Below, piece by piece: positions 39,063 to 47,674 of a stretch of 59,851 nucleotides of DNA. The notes below the pieces were generated by a model. That model was not told where the DNA came from, did no database searches, and saw only the letters and a program-made list of their open reading frames with translations. The DNA lies in assembly GCF_016653295.1 (NCBI RefSeq), contig NZ_NHSF01000073.1, positions 1-59,851 of the forward strand. The letters are read 5' to 3'. Each line of letters opens with the position of its first letter. The stretch's first letter is position 1. Both the position numbers and the translations under genes were made by a program. The stretch comes from Halochromatium salexigens. GTDB taxonomy: Bacteria > Pseudomonadota > Gammaproteobacteria > Chromatiales > Chromatiaceae.

Positions 39063-40586
39063 ATGCGTCTATTCACCATCCGCGGCGGTGTCCATCCCGA
39101 GGATCGCAAAGCCCTCTCGGCCGGTCGGCCCATCGAGGTGCTGCCGATACCGAAGCTACTGCACATCCCGCTGCAGCAGCACATCGGCGCGATCGCCAAT
39201 CCCCTGGTGCAACGGCGCCAATATGTCGCCAAGGGTGAGCGCATCGCCCATGCACAGGGGGCGGTCTCGGCGCCGATCCACGCGCCGACCTCGGGGCGCA
39301 TCGTCGGGCTTGGACTCTATCCGGCGAATCATCCCTCCGGCCTCTCGGTGCGGACCATCACCCTGCAGCCGGATGGCAAGGATCGTTGGCACAAGCGCAT
39401 CGAGGGAGTTGCTGATCCATTCGCGCTGGAGCCGGCCGAGATCGCGCAGCGGGTCGCCGATGCTGGCGTGGTCGGCCTGGGGGGTGCCACCTTTCCATCT
39501 GCGGTCAAGCTTGGGCTCGGCAAGCGCTACGCACTCTCGACGCTGGTCATCAACGGCTCCGAGTGCGAGCCCTATCTGACCTGCGACGATCAATTGATGC
39601 GCGAGCAGGCCGAGGCCATCGTCGATGGCGCGCGGTTGATGGCGCGCGCGCTCGGGGTCGAGCGCATCTTGTTCGGCATCGAGGGCAACAAGCCCGAGGC
39701 ACTGGCGGCGGTGCAGCAAGCCACGGCCGCGTTCGATGGGGTTGAAGTGGTTCGGTTGCCGATGCGCTATCCGATGGGTTCGGAGAAGCATCTGGTGCAG
39801 ACGCTGACCGGCAAGGAGACGCCGGCGCGCGGCCTGACCGCCGACATCGGTGTGGTGGTGCACAATCCAGCGACCGCCTTTGCTGTGTACGAGGCGTTGC
39901 GCTTCGGTCAGCCGCTGGTCTCGCGCGTAATCAGCGTCACCGGCGGGGCGATCAGCGCACCGAAGAATCTACGGGTGCTGATCGGCACCAAGATCGAGGA
40001 TCTGGTCGAGCACTGCAGCCGCTTCCGCGAAGAGCCGGCGCGGCTGATCGCCGGCGGGCCGATGATGGGCCAACCGATCCCGGAGCTGCGGGTGCCGGTG
40101 ATGAAGGGCACCAACGGCATCCTGGCGCTGACCGCCGCCGAAACCGGCCGGCGCGAGCCAGCCCCTTGCATCCGCTGCGGCAGTTGTGTGCAGGCCTGTC
40201 CGTGTGGGTTGCTGCCGCTGGCGATGGCGGCCCAAGTGCGCGCGGGCGATCTCGATGCGGCAGTCTCGAGCGGTCTGATGGACTGCATCGGCTGCGGCTC
40301 CTGTGCCTATGTCTGCCCGGCGCATCTGCCGCTGGTGCAGTGCTTCAATCATGCCAAGGGCGAGCTGGCCGCGCGCGGCCGAGCCAAGCAGAAGCAGACC
40401 GAGACCAAGCGCCTGGCCGAGCATCGCGCGCAGCGGCTGGAGGCGCAGAAGCGCGCCAAGCGTGAGGCGATGGCCAAGCGCAAGCGTGAGGCGGACCTCA
40501 AGAAGCAGGCCGAAGCCGCCGCAGATAGCGAAGGAGCGGCCGCATCGACGCCGGCAGCGGCCGTCGAGGAGGTGGAGACGTGCTAG
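39063..40586 (+). CDS. rnfC: Rnf complex subunit C
   Basis: A 507-aa peripheral subunit that binds NADH/FMN. I use ATG 39063 (MRLFTIRGGVHPEDRK), the normal RnfC N-terminus; the frame stays open upstream through rnfB. Nucleotide-binding 'VGLGGATFPSAVKL'; SLBB-like part; two 4Fe-4S sites 'CIRCGSCVQACP' and 'CIGCGSCAYVCP'; C-terminal Lys/Ala-rich coiled tail (~450-507) typical of proteobacterial RnfC. Overlaps rnfD. Confidence 0.95.
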   Translation: MRLFTIRGGVHPEDRKALSAGRPIEVLPIPKLLHIPLQQHIGAIANPLVQRRQYVAKGERIAHAQGAVSAPIHAPTSGRIVGLGLYPANHPSGLSVRTITLQPDGKDRWHKRIEGVADPFALEPAEIAQRVADAGVVGLGGATFPSAVKLGLGKRYALSTLVINGSECEPYLTCDDQLMREQAEAIVDGARLMARALGVERILFGIEGNKPEALAAVQQATAAFDGVEVVRLPMRYPMGSEKHLVQTLTGKETPARGLTADIGVVVHNPATAFAVYEALRFGQPLVSRVISVTGGAISAPKNLRVLIGTKIEDLVEHCSRFREEPARLIAGGPMMGQPIPELRVPVMKGTNGILALTAAETGRREPAPCIRCGSCVQACPCGLLPLAMAAQVRAGDLDAAVSSGLMDCIGCGSCAYVCPAHLPLVQCFNHAKGELAARGRAKQKQTETKRLAEHRAQRLEAQKRAKREAMAKRKREADLKKQAEAAADSEGAAASTPAAAVEEVETC

Positions 40587-41677
40587 CACCCACCCTGGTC
40601 GCCAGCCCGCATGCGCATGCGCCGGTCAGCATCGAGCGCACCATGCGACTGGTCATGCTGGCCTTGCTGCCGGCGACGCTGCTTGGCCTTTGGCAGTTCG
40701 GCTGGCCGGCGATCGTCCTGTTCGCGGTGACCCTGGGCGCCGCGCTGCTGTTCGAGGCGCTGGCGCTGCTGCTGGCCGGCAAGCCGCTCAAGCCGAGCCT
40801 GCTGGATGGCTCGGCGCTGCTCACCGGTTGGCTGCTGGCGCTGACCCTGCCGCCCTGGGCGCCCTGGTGGATCGGCGTGGTCGGCGCCTTCGTCGCCATC
40901 ATCGTCGGCAAGCAGGTGTTCGGTGGGCTCGGCCAGAATCTGTTCAATCCGGCGATGGTCGCGCGGGTGGTACTGCTGGTCTCGTTTCCGTTGGAGATGA
41001 CGCAGTGGGTCGGCCCCCAGCCGCTGTTCTTCGCGCAGACGCCGGGCCTCGGCGATGCGCTGACGATCAGCCTCGATGGGCTGAGTGCGCCCTGGGATGC
41101 GATGAGCGGCGCCTCGATCCTCGGCCAGGTCGATCTGGCGCTACAGCAGGGCAGCGACCTGGGCGCGGCGATGCCGACCCTGTTCCCGCCACTCGGTGCG
41201 CTGTTCGGCGGCATCCCCGGCAGCCTCGGCGAGACCTCGGCGTTGCTGCTGCTGCTCGGCGGGCTGTTCCTGCTGCGCAAGGGCGTGATCGACTGGGTGA
41301 TCCCGGTCGCCGTGCTGCTCGGCGTCGCCGTTCCCGCCAGCCTGTTGCACCTGCTCGACCCGACGCGCTTCGCCGGCCCGCTGCTGCATCTGCTCGCCGG
41401 TGCGACCCTGTTGACCGCGTTCTTCATTGCCACCGATCCGGTCACCTCACCGGTCTCGCGGCTGGGGCAGGCGGTCTTTGGCGCCGGCATTGGCCTGCTG
41501 ATCTACCTGATTCGCACCTTTGGCGCCTATCCCGAGGGCGCGGCCTTCGCCATCCTGCTGATGAACGCGGCAACGCCGATGGTCGATCACTATCTGAAGC
41601 CGCGCATCTTCGGCCGCGACCGGCGCGGGCAAGCGCTGCCGGTGGCCGGGGATGCCGCCGGGGAGCGCAAGCGATGA
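40580..41677 (+). CDS. rnfD: Rnf complex subunit D
   Basis: A 365-aa membrane protein starting at GTG 40580, overlapping rnfC by 7 bases. About ten hydrophobic segments; 'GKQVFGGLGQNLFNPAMVAR' and the flavinylation-type motif near 'DALTISLDGLSAPWDAMSGAS' (covalent FMN threonine/serine region of RnfD/NqrB). Overlaps rnfG by 4 bases. Confidence 0.95.
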   Translation: MLAPTLVASPHAHAPVSIERTMRLVMLALLPATLLGLWQFGWPAIVLFAVTLGAALLFEALALLLAGKPLKPSLLDGSALLTGWLLALTLPPWAPWWIGVVGAFVAIIVGKQVFGGLGQNLFNPAMVARVVLLVSFPLEMTQWVGPQPLFFAQTPGLGDALTISLDGLSAPWDAMSGASILGQVDLALQQGSDLGAAMPTLFPPLGALFGGIPGSLGETSALLLLLGGLFLLRKGVIDWVIPVAVLLGVAVPASLLHLLDPTRFAGPLLHLLAGATLLTAFFIATDPVTSPVSRLGQAVFGAGIGLLIYLIRTFGAYPEGAAFAILLMNAATPMVDHYLKPRIFGRDRRGQALPVAGDAAGERKR

Positions 41678-42420
41678 GCGAAGACCGAGGGACGTCCCGA
41701 ACCTTGTCCCGCATGCGGCCTTGGGTGTTACCGAGACTCGATCGCGATGGGGTCGGTTATCAAACGCTGCTGCTCGGCGGCTTCGCGCTGGCGGCCTCGG
41801 CGCTGCTGGTGGTTGGCAATCTGCTGACCAAGGGGCCGATCTCCAAGCGCGAGGCCGAGGACTTGCGGGCCTCGCTCGAGCAGGTCATCCCGGCCGAGCG
41901 GCACGATAACGATCTGCTGGCGAATCCCCTGATGATTCCGCGTCAGAGTGCGAGCCAGAGCCCAGATTCGAGCCCGAACTCCAACCGTGCCAGCAGCCGT
42001 CATGGTGACGACAGGATCACCGTCTACCGCGCGTTGGAAGGGCTGGACGTGACCGCAGTCGCCTTCGAGACGGTCGGCCAAGGCTATGCCGGCCCGATCC
42101 GCGTGCTGCTCGGCATCGGCGCCGATGGGCGCATCCTCGGCGCGCGGGTGCTGGCGCACAGCGAGACACCCGGCCTCGGCGACAAGATCGAGATCAGTCG
42201 CGACGATTGGATCACCGCGTTCGATGGCCGTGATCTGACCGACCCGCCACCCGAGCGCTGGGCGGTGAAGAAGGACGGCGGCGTCTTCGATCAGTTCAGC
42301 GGCGCGACCATTACCCCCCGCGCGGTTGTCGCCGCGATCAAGAGCGGGCTCGAGACCTTCGCCGCGCAGCGTGATGCGTTGACGGCTTCTGCCGTGATCA
42401 CGGTCGAGACCAGCGAATGA
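41674..42420 (+). CDS. rnfG: Rnf complex subunit G, covalent FMN carrier
   Basis: A 248-aa protein from ATG 41674: one transmembrane helix (~30-48) and a periplasmic FMN-binding domain with 'HSETPGLGDKIE' and the flavinylation motif SGATIT, where the second threonine carries FMN. A Ser/Asn/Arg-rich insert at ~90-110 is longer than in E. coli RsxG. It is read in a different frame from rnfD. Confidence 0.95.
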   Translation: MSEDRGTSRTLSRMRPWVLPRLDRDGVGYQTLLLGGFALAASALLVVGNLLTKGPISKREAEDLRASLEQVIPAERHDNDLLANPLMIPRQSASQSPDSSPNSNRASSRHGDDRITVYRALEGLDVTAVAFETVGQGYAGPIRVLLGIGADGRILGARVLAHSETPGLGDKIEISRDDWITAFDGRDLTDPPPERWAVKKDGGVFDQFSGATITPRAVVAAIKSGLETFAAQRDALTASAVITVETSE

Positions 42421-42509
42421 TGGCGGTTGTGCCCAAGCACTGCGACCACAGGCGCGCTCGATACCTGTCTGGCGTCACCTTTCTGACTGGTTAACTGGAA
42501 GCTCCCGCG

Positions 42510-43223
42510 ATGACTGCAGACCTTGACGAAACCGCGCGCGAACGCACCCCCTGGGGGCGCATCGCCCGCGACGGCCTTTGGGACAACAACGTGGTGCTGG
42601 CGCAGATGCTCGCGCTCTGCCCGCTGCTCGCGGTCACTGGCACCGCGACCAATGGCCTCGGGCTGGGGCTCGCATCGCTGGTGGTGATGCTCGCCTCGGG
42701 CCTCCTAGTCTCGAGTCTGCGCGGATTGATCACGCCGCAGGTACGCATCCCGGTGTTCGTGCTGATCATCGCGACCCTGGTGACCCTGGTCGATCTGGCG
42801 ATGAATGCCTGGTTGCACGACCTGCACAAGGTGCTCGGGCTGTTCATCCCGCTGATCGTGACCAACTGCGCCATCCTCGGTCGCGCCGAATCCTTTGCCT
42901 CACGCAACTGGGTGGCGCCAGCGGTGTTCGACGGGCTGATGATGGGCGTCGGTTTCACACTGGTGCTGGTCACGCTGGGCGCGGTGCGCGAAGTCATCGG
43001 CTCCGGCACCCTATTCGCAGATGCCTCCTTGCTGCTCGGTGAGGCGATGGGCTTCCTGGAGACGACGCTGATCCCTGACTATCGCGGCTTCCTGCTGATG
43101 ATCTTGCCGCCGGGCGGCTTCCTCGCGCTTGGCTTCCTGCTCGCGGGACAGCGATTGCTGAAGCGTCTGCCGCTGCCGAAGAGGCGTGCGGCGATCGACT
43201 CCGGCCCTGTTGCAGCACCCTGA
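42510..43223 (+). CDS. rnfE: Rnf complex subunit E
   Basis: A 237-aa membrane subunit paralogous to RnfA: 'NNVVLAQMLALCPLLAVTGT' and 'LFIPLIVTNCAILGRAESFA' motifs with the conserved cysteines that coordinate an Fe-S centre in the membrane; six hydrophobic segments. Confidence 0.95.
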   Translation: MTADLDETARERTPWGRIARDGLWDNNVVLAQMLALCPLLAVTGTATNGLGLGLASLVVMLASGLLVSSLRGLITPQVRIPVFVLIIATLVTLVDLAMNAWLHDLHKVLGLFIPLIVTNCAILGRAESFASRNWVAPAVFDGLMMGVGFTLVLVTLGAVREVIGSGTLFADASLLLGEAMGFLETTLIPDYRGFLLMILPPGGFLALGFLLAGQRLLKRLPLPKRRAAIDSGPVAAP

Positions 43224-43264
43224 TGCAGCACCCTTGATTAAGCAATTCGGAGCGGATTCTACCC

Positions 43265-43525
43265 ATGCAGATTGGTGTCGCTTACGCAGACAAGTTCAAA
43301 CGCACCTGGCTGACCCTCGACGTCCCGAACGGTAGCACGGTGCGCGAGGCGATCGAACATTCCGGCTTACTGCGCCACTATCCGGATATCGACCTTGCGA
43401 TCCAGCGCGTCGGCATCTTCGGCAAGCTCAGCAAGCTCGATGCGCCGGTCAACGAGGGTGATCGCGTCGAGATCTATCGCCCGATCACCGTCGATCCCGA
43501 GACCGTCGAGCGGCGGGATCAGTGA
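43265..43525 (+). CDS. rnfH: RnfH family protein (UPF0125)
   Basis: An 86-aa ubiquitin-like-fold protein: 'IGVAYADKFKRTWLTLDVP', 'GIFGKLSKLDAPVNEGDRVE', 'IYRPITVDPE'. RnfH closes nif-linked rnf operons in diazotrophs and this location supports the name; its exact role in Rnf assembly or activity is unknown. Confidence 0.9.
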   Translation: MQIGVAYADKFKRTWLTLDVPNGSTVREAIEHSGLLRHYPDIDLAIQRVGIFGKLSKLDAPVNEGDRVEIYRPITVDPETVERRDQ

Positions 43526-43558
43526 GAACGACTTCGCGTCAAGGCATGAAAGAAGCGT

Positions 43559-44470
43559 CTAGGCCGTCAAGCTCGCAAGCCACTGGCGCTGCCGCTCTTT
43601 GCGACGACGCTGTTCGAGGGCCTGATGGATGCGCGCGCGGACCTGCTCGAACGGCAGCGTCTTGGCGGGATGAATGGCCTCGCAGAGCAGCAGGTGAAAG
43701 CCGAGTTCGGACTCGAGCACACCACTGAGCTGGCTGGTCTCTAGCTCGAACAGGGCGGCGTCCAGCGCTGGATAGAGCTGGCCGGGGCTAAGCGTGCCAA
43801 GTTGGCCGCCTTCCATGGCCGTGGGGCATTCGGAGCCTTTGCGCGCTTCATCGATGAAGGCGTCGAGCAAGGCCGCTGGGTCATTGGCCTGCGCGCGCAG
43901 GCGCTCGCCGATGGCCTCGATGCGCGCGCGCGCGACAGCGCGGCGGTTTTCGGGATAGTCGTCGTTGATGGTGATCAGGATGTGGCGCGCGCTGCGGGTC
44001 TCGGGGGTGTCAAAGCGCTCGCGATGTAGCTCGTAGAAGAGCCGCTCATCGGCGTCGGTGATCGGCGCATGGCGGGCGCCGACGCGCTGCATCACGGTAT
44101 CGAAGATCAGTTCGCGGCGCAGGGCCTGGCGAAGCTGGCGGCTGTCGAGGCCGTTCCGCTCGAGATCGGCCTCCAGCTCGTGCTGGCTGTCGTAACGCTG
44201 CTTCACTGCTTGATAGGAGCGCTGGAGGAGCTGGGTGTCCGGGATCAGCACAGCGCGCGCCTCGGCACTGTTCAGCACCTGCTCTTCGAGCGCGAAGCTG
44301 CGCTGGGCCTGGCGCTGGGCTTCGGCCAACTCGTCGCGAGACAGGGCCGGGATATTGCGCTGGAACCGGGCGGTCGCGGTGCGCAGGAGATGGTAGCGGT
44401 AGCCCTCGGGCTCGCTTGCCGGTTGATCGGAGGCGGTTGAATGGGGGGCGATGGCCTGCGAGGCACTCAT
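43559..44470 (-). CDS. nifM: NifM, PpiC-type prolyl isomerase for NifH maturation
   Basis: A 303-aa protein from ATG 44470, overlapping nifZ by 4 bases. Helical N-terminal part (~25-150) and a parvulin domain ('ARHILITINDDYPENRRAVA', 'GQLGTLSPGQLYPALDAALF', 'SELGFHLLLCEAI'). NifM helps fold the nitrogenase Fe protein. Length is close to Azotobacter NifM. Confidence 0.93.
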   Translation of the reverse strand: MSASQAIAPHSTASDQPASEPEGYRYHLLRTATARFQRNIPALSRDELAEAQRQAQRSFALEEQVLNSAEARAVLIPDTQLLQRSYQAVKQRYDSQHELEADLERNGLDSRQLRQALRRELIFDTVMQRVGARHAPITDADERLFYELHRERFDTPETRSARHILITINDDYPENRRAVARARIEAIGERLRAQANDPAALLDAFIDEARKGSECPTAMEGGQLGTLSPGQLYPALDAALFELETSQLSGVLESELGFHLLLCEAIHPAKTLPFEQVRARIHQALEQRRRKERQRQWLASLTA

Positions 44471-44958
44471 GGGCTTTGCTCCGCGATGGCTGATGGGTTG
44501 GGGCTGTTGACTTTCTCCAGCGCGGACTCCGGCACCTGCAGCAGGCTGCAACCGGGGAACAGCACATGGTAGGCGACCTCGCCGCTCTGTTCGGCCGTGG
44601 CTGGTCCGCGCAGCACCTTCATGATCTCGCCCACCCGGCCTTGCTCGACCAGCACGCGCCCACCACGGCCAAGCGCGATGCGGGCGCTGACCTTCTCGCG
44701 CGACTCGAACCGGCTCGGGGTCCAGGGGTCGCTGGCCGGCTGCAGCTCCTCCTCGCGACAGCCGACGATACGGTCGCCGTCGAGGAAATGCACGCTGTAG
44801 ATGATCTGGTCTTGCAGGAAGCTGCCGACATCGCGCACATAGCCCGTGCTGCCGCGGCGCACCAGCAGCGCACCGGTCGGCTGGCCTGGAAAGGTGCCGT
44901 CGTTGCGCACATTGCGCAGCACCCGGACCTCATCGCCGTAGTCGTAACGCGGTTGCAT
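44467..44958 (-). CDS. nifZ: NifZ, P-cluster maturation protein
   Basis: A 163-aa protein. 'YDYGDEVRVLRNVRNDGTFP' and 'RRGSTGYVRDVGSFLQDQII' plus 'VHFLDGDRIVGCREEEL' are the NifZ signature. Start overlaps the nifW stop (TGATG). Assists formation of the second P-cluster of NifDK. Confidence 0.95.
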   Translation of the reverse strand: MQPRYDYGDEVRVLRNVRNDGTFPGQPTGALLVRRGSTGYVRDVGSFLQDQIIYSVHFLDGDRIVGCREEELQPASDPWTPSRFESREKVSARIALGRGGRVLVEQGRVGEIMKVLRGPATAEQSGEVAYHVLFPGCSLLQVPESALEKVNSPNPSAIAEQSP

Positions 44959-45395
44959 CAGCGGGGCTGCTCCGTCAGCGAAGTGGGCGCGTTGCGGCTG
45001 GCGAGGAGCTGATCCAGACCGACATTGACCTGGCGCGGCTCGCGCATCTTGAAGACGCGGAAGACCTTTTCGGTGCGCGCATCGGAGCCGACGAAATCCT
45101 GGTAGGCACCGCGCAGCAGATCGGCATAGAGACGGTAGCGGGCGGCGGCGCTGTCCGGTGGCTCATCGATCTCGGCGAGATAATCGTGGAAGCGTTGCAG
45201 GATGTGCAGTCGATTCACCTGCACGATGGCCGGCACGAAGGTGACGCCGAAGTAGTCGAGGAAGTCTTCGGCGGTCTCGAGTTCGTCGAGATCGCACTCG
45301 AAGGTCTCGAGCGAGTCCGGGAGCGAGCGAGACAGCGCATCGGTCTGTGGGTCGGTGCTCGCGGCAAGCGTTAGCGGTGTGTTGAGGTCGGCCAT
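44958..45395 (-). CDS. nifW: NifW, nitrogenase-stabilising/protective protein
   Basis: A 145-aa protein from ATG 45395 with CGGAG upstream. 'AEDFLDYFGVTFVPAIVQVN', 'LHILQRFHDYL' and 'DFVGSDARTEKVFRVFK' are typical NifW. The N-terminal 30 residues are a non-conserved extension. Binds NifDK and protects it from oxygen or assists assembly. Confidence 0.95.
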   Translation of the reverse strand: MADLNTPLTLAASTDPQTDALSRSLPDSLETFECDLDELETAEDFLDYFGVTFVPAIVQVNRLHILQRFHDYLAEIDEPPDSAAARYRLYADLLRGAYQDFVGSDARTEKVFRVFKMREPRQVNVGLDQLLASRNAPTSLTEQPR

Positions 45396-45504
45396 GGCAG
45401 TCTCCGTTCTCTGAGGGTCAGCTGGGATCGCGTGTGGGCTCGCGTGCGTTCGGGCGCTGTGCTCGGACGCGGGTCGGCATCCATCCGTGTGCATCGCTTC
45501 GGCA

Positions 45505-46095
45505 TCACCGATCGAGCAGATGGACATTGCCGCCGGCGCTGGCGATCTCCTCGCGCCGCACGGCCTTCTCGGCCCAACTCAACAGGTCGCGCGTGCCGAG
45601 TTGGTCTTTTTGGTCGAAGGCCCGCACCGGCGCCAGGCGTTCGATGGCGGCTTGTGGCTCATCTTGGCGCAGCAGCAGCCAGGCCGCGCCCTTGAGCGCC
45701 AGGAGCAGGAAGCGGGTGCTGGTCATCGAGCGCTCCGCCGCCTGCTCGAGAGCGGTCTGGGTGAGCTGGCGCCAATCCTCATCCAGGCCGAGCTGACGGC
45801 TGCTGAGCAGGATGGCGCGATCGGCCATCATCACCGCCTCGGCATAGCGATGGCGGTAGTAGAAGAAGCGATAGAGCGCGACGATGACCGAGAGATGCTC
45901 CGGTGCCTGGAGATGAGCCCGCAGCAGGGCCCACTCGGCGCTGTCCACCGAGGTCAGTTCCAGATCATCCTCCGATGACCCGTCGAGCGCCTGTGAGCGG
46001 TACTGCTGGCCACTCTCGTCGAGCAGTTGCTGTACCTCGGTCGGTAGCGGCGTCTCGAAGTACATCGCCTCGTTGTCGAGATCGAGCAGGTCCAT
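45505..46095 (-). CDS. nif-cluster protein of unknown function, helical (TPR-like)
   Basis: A 196-aa acidic, all-helical-looking protein between nifV and nifW: 'LLRAHLQAPEHLSVIVALYR', 'YYRHRYAEAVMMADRAILLS', 'FLLLALKGAAWLLLRQDEPQ' suggest tetratricopeptide-type repeats. Starts 38 bases after nifV on the same strand. I recall similar unnamed ORFs in the nifV-nifW interval of other gammaproteobacterial diazotrophs, but no function. Confidence 0.8.
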   Translation of the reverse strand: MDLLDLDNEAMYFETPLPTEVQQLLDESGQQYRSQALDGSSEDDLELTSVDSAEWALLRAHLQAPEHLSVIVALYRFFYYRHRYAEAVMMADRAILLSSRQLGLDEDWRQLTQTALEQAAERSMTSTRFLLLALKGAAWLLLRQDEPQAAIERLAPVRAFDQKDQLGTRDLLSWAEKAVRREEIASAGGNVHLLDR

Positions 46096-46133
46096 GATGA
46101 TGCCTGGGATGATGCTTGGGTCTCGTCGTTAGC

Positions 46134-47342
46134 TCAGACCAGCCGCGTCTGGCCGGACAGCGGCAGGGGTAAGCGGTCTTCTGTCTGAGTGGCCGGGTCG
46201 AGCGCCGTCTGCTCCAGGAACCGGCGCAGGTCGGTGCTCGCCGGCGAGCGTTTGGTCTTGGTGACGAAGCGACGCAACTGTGGCAGCACCCGCTCGGCCT
46301 GGGCGGCATCGATGTCGAGATGCAGCAACTGCTCGTAGGCGAGGCGGATCGCCTGGCGGCCGGAGTGCTTGCCGAGCACCAGGCGATGCTGGCGCCCGAC
46401 CTCGGCCGGGTCGATGCCCTGATAGTTGTTCAGATCCTTGAGCAGGCCGTCGACATGGATGCCGGCCTCGTGGGTAAAGGCGCCATCACCGACCAGGCTC
46501 TTGTGCCAGCCGACCGCATGGCCCGAGGCCTGGGCGACGAGCTTGGACAGCGCCTCGAAGCGGGTCAGATCGACGCCGGTGGGCAATCCATGCACATGCT
46601 TGAGCCCCATCACCACCTCTTCCAGCGCGGCATTGCCGGCGCGCTCGCCGAGGCCATGCACGGTGGTGTTGACATGGGTGGCGCCGGCGCGCACCGCGGC
46701 CAGGGTATTGGCAGTGGCCAGGCCAAGATCGTCATGGGCGTGCATCTCGATCTCGCAGTCGCAGACGCTGGCCAGGTCGCGGATGCGCTCGAAAGTTCCA
46801 AAGGGGTCGAGCAGGCCGACGGTATCGGCGAAGCGCAGGCGCCGGGCGCCGGCCCGTTGCGCCGCCTCGGCGACCTGCTTGAGCCAGTCGGGATCGGCAC
46901 GCGAGGCGTCCTCGCAGCCGACGCCGACCTCGAGGCCCTGCTCACGCGCGATGCGCACCTCCTGGGCGATGCAGTCGAGCACCCAGGCGCGGTCGCGACC
47001 GAGCTTGCGCGCGATCTGCTGATCCGAGACCGGGATCGAGAGGTCGACCAGATCCACGCCGAGGCCGACGCAGGCATCGATATCGGCGCTGCACATGCGC
47101 GCCCAGACCATCAGCCGGGCGTCGAGTCCGAGCGCGGCGACGGCGCGGATCGAGTCGCGCTCGTCCTCGCCCATGGCCGGGATGCCGACCTCGAGCTCGG
47201 GCACGCCGAGGGCATCGAGCCCGCGCGCGATCGCCAGTTTCTCCTCGCGCGAGAAGGCGACCCCAGCCGACTGCTCGCCATCGCGCAGGGTGGTGTCGTT
47301 GATGCAGACCCTGGGGGCTGTGAGGGCGTCAGTGAAGGGCAT
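46134..47342 (-). CDS. nifV: Homocitrate synthase
   Basis: A 402-aa enzyme condensing acetyl-CoA with 2-oxoglutarate to homocitrate, the organic ligand of FeMo-cofactor. '[20 protein letters not shown]' (catalytic Arg and metal Asp), '[20 protein letters not shown]' (His-x-His metal ligands) and '[20 protein letters not shown]' are diagnostic of the HMGL/IPMS fold, and '[18 protein letters not shown]' of NifV. Preceded by a sigma-54 promoter; heads nifV-orf-nifW-nifZ-nifM. Confidence 0.95.
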   Translation of the reverse strand: MPFTDALTAPRVCINDTTLRDGEQSAGVAFSREEKLAIARGLDALGVPELEVGIPAMGEDERDSIRAVAALGLDARLMVWARMCSADIDACVGLGVDLVDLSIPVSDQQIARKLGRDRAWVLDCIAQEVRIAREQGLEVGVGCEDASRADPDWLKQVAEAAQRAGARRLRFADTVGLLDPFGTFERIRDLASVCDCEIEMHAHDDLGLATANTLAAVRAGATHVNTTVHGLGERAGNAALEEVVMGLKHVHGLPTGVDLTRFEALSKLVAQASGHAVGWHKSLVGDGAFTHEAGIHVDGLLKDLNNYQGIDPAEVGRQHRLVLGKHSGRQAIRLAYEQLLHLDIDAAQAERVLPQLRRFVTKTKRSPASTDLRRFLEQTALDPATQTEDRLPLPLSGQTRLV

Positions 47343-47381
47343 CGGATTGGGCTCCGGTACGCGGTGCGATCACTTCAGGAA

Positions 47382-47397
47382 AGCAAACGCCGGGCCA
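47382..47397 (-). promoter_or_regulatory. Sigma-54 promoter of the nifV operon
   Basis: On the reverse strand TGGCCCGGCGTTTGCT has GG-N10-GC spacing and a perfect TTTGCT -12 element, ending 39 bases before the nifV ATG. Confidence 0.75.
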
Positions 47398-47561
47398 GAC
47401 TCTTGAGCAGCGCTGCCGCAATCGCTGGGCTGCATCGATAACCGACTGATTTTAAGAGTGATAGGTGGCTCTTAATCGGCCGCGAGCGCAGGCATCGGAC
47501 TTGGCGCTGGTCTTGAGGCTGTTTGCGGATTGAGCGATCCGCGACGAACCCGCTGGAGGCT

Positions 47562-47577
47562 TGTCGGACAGCCGACA
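47562..47577. promoter_or_regulatory. Candidate NifA activator site for nifV
   Basis: TGTCGGACAGCCGACA fits TGT-N10-ACA and lies ~170 bases upstream of the nifV sigma-54 site, a workable enhancer distance. Its right half is the first unit of a heptamer tandem array, so it could be fortuitous. Confidence 0.5.
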
Positions 47578-47664
47578 GCCGACAGCCGACAGCCGACGGG
47601 CAACGGACGAGGGCAACAGCCGACAAGTGAGCGGCGATCGCCGACCGGCAACCGGCAACCGGCA
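47567..47664 (+). repeat. Two short heptanucleotide tandem arrays
   Basis: GACAGCC is repeated four times plus GAC at 47567-47597; ACCGGCA is repeated three times at 47644-47664. Between them are looser GGCAAC/ACAGCC variants. Both lie in the non-coding gap between nifV and the kinase gene (47343-47674), which otherwise holds only the sigma-54 promoter and activator site. Length variation by slippage is plausible. Confidence 0.8.
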
Positions 47665-47674
47665 ACAGCCGCGC

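Noticed and set aside
40303-42420. A 705-codon open frame through the rnfC-rnfD-rnfG region
   Set aside because: Only its last 248 codons (from 41674) encode RnfG; the rest is high-GC antiphase reading of rnfC and rnfD.
46320-47441. A 373-codon plus-strand frame opposite nifV
   Set aside because: It is the antisense of nifV with no family features; such frames are common at this GC content.
47567-47664. Possible CRISPR array
   Set aside because: Units are 7 bases with no unique spacers; simple tandem repeats.
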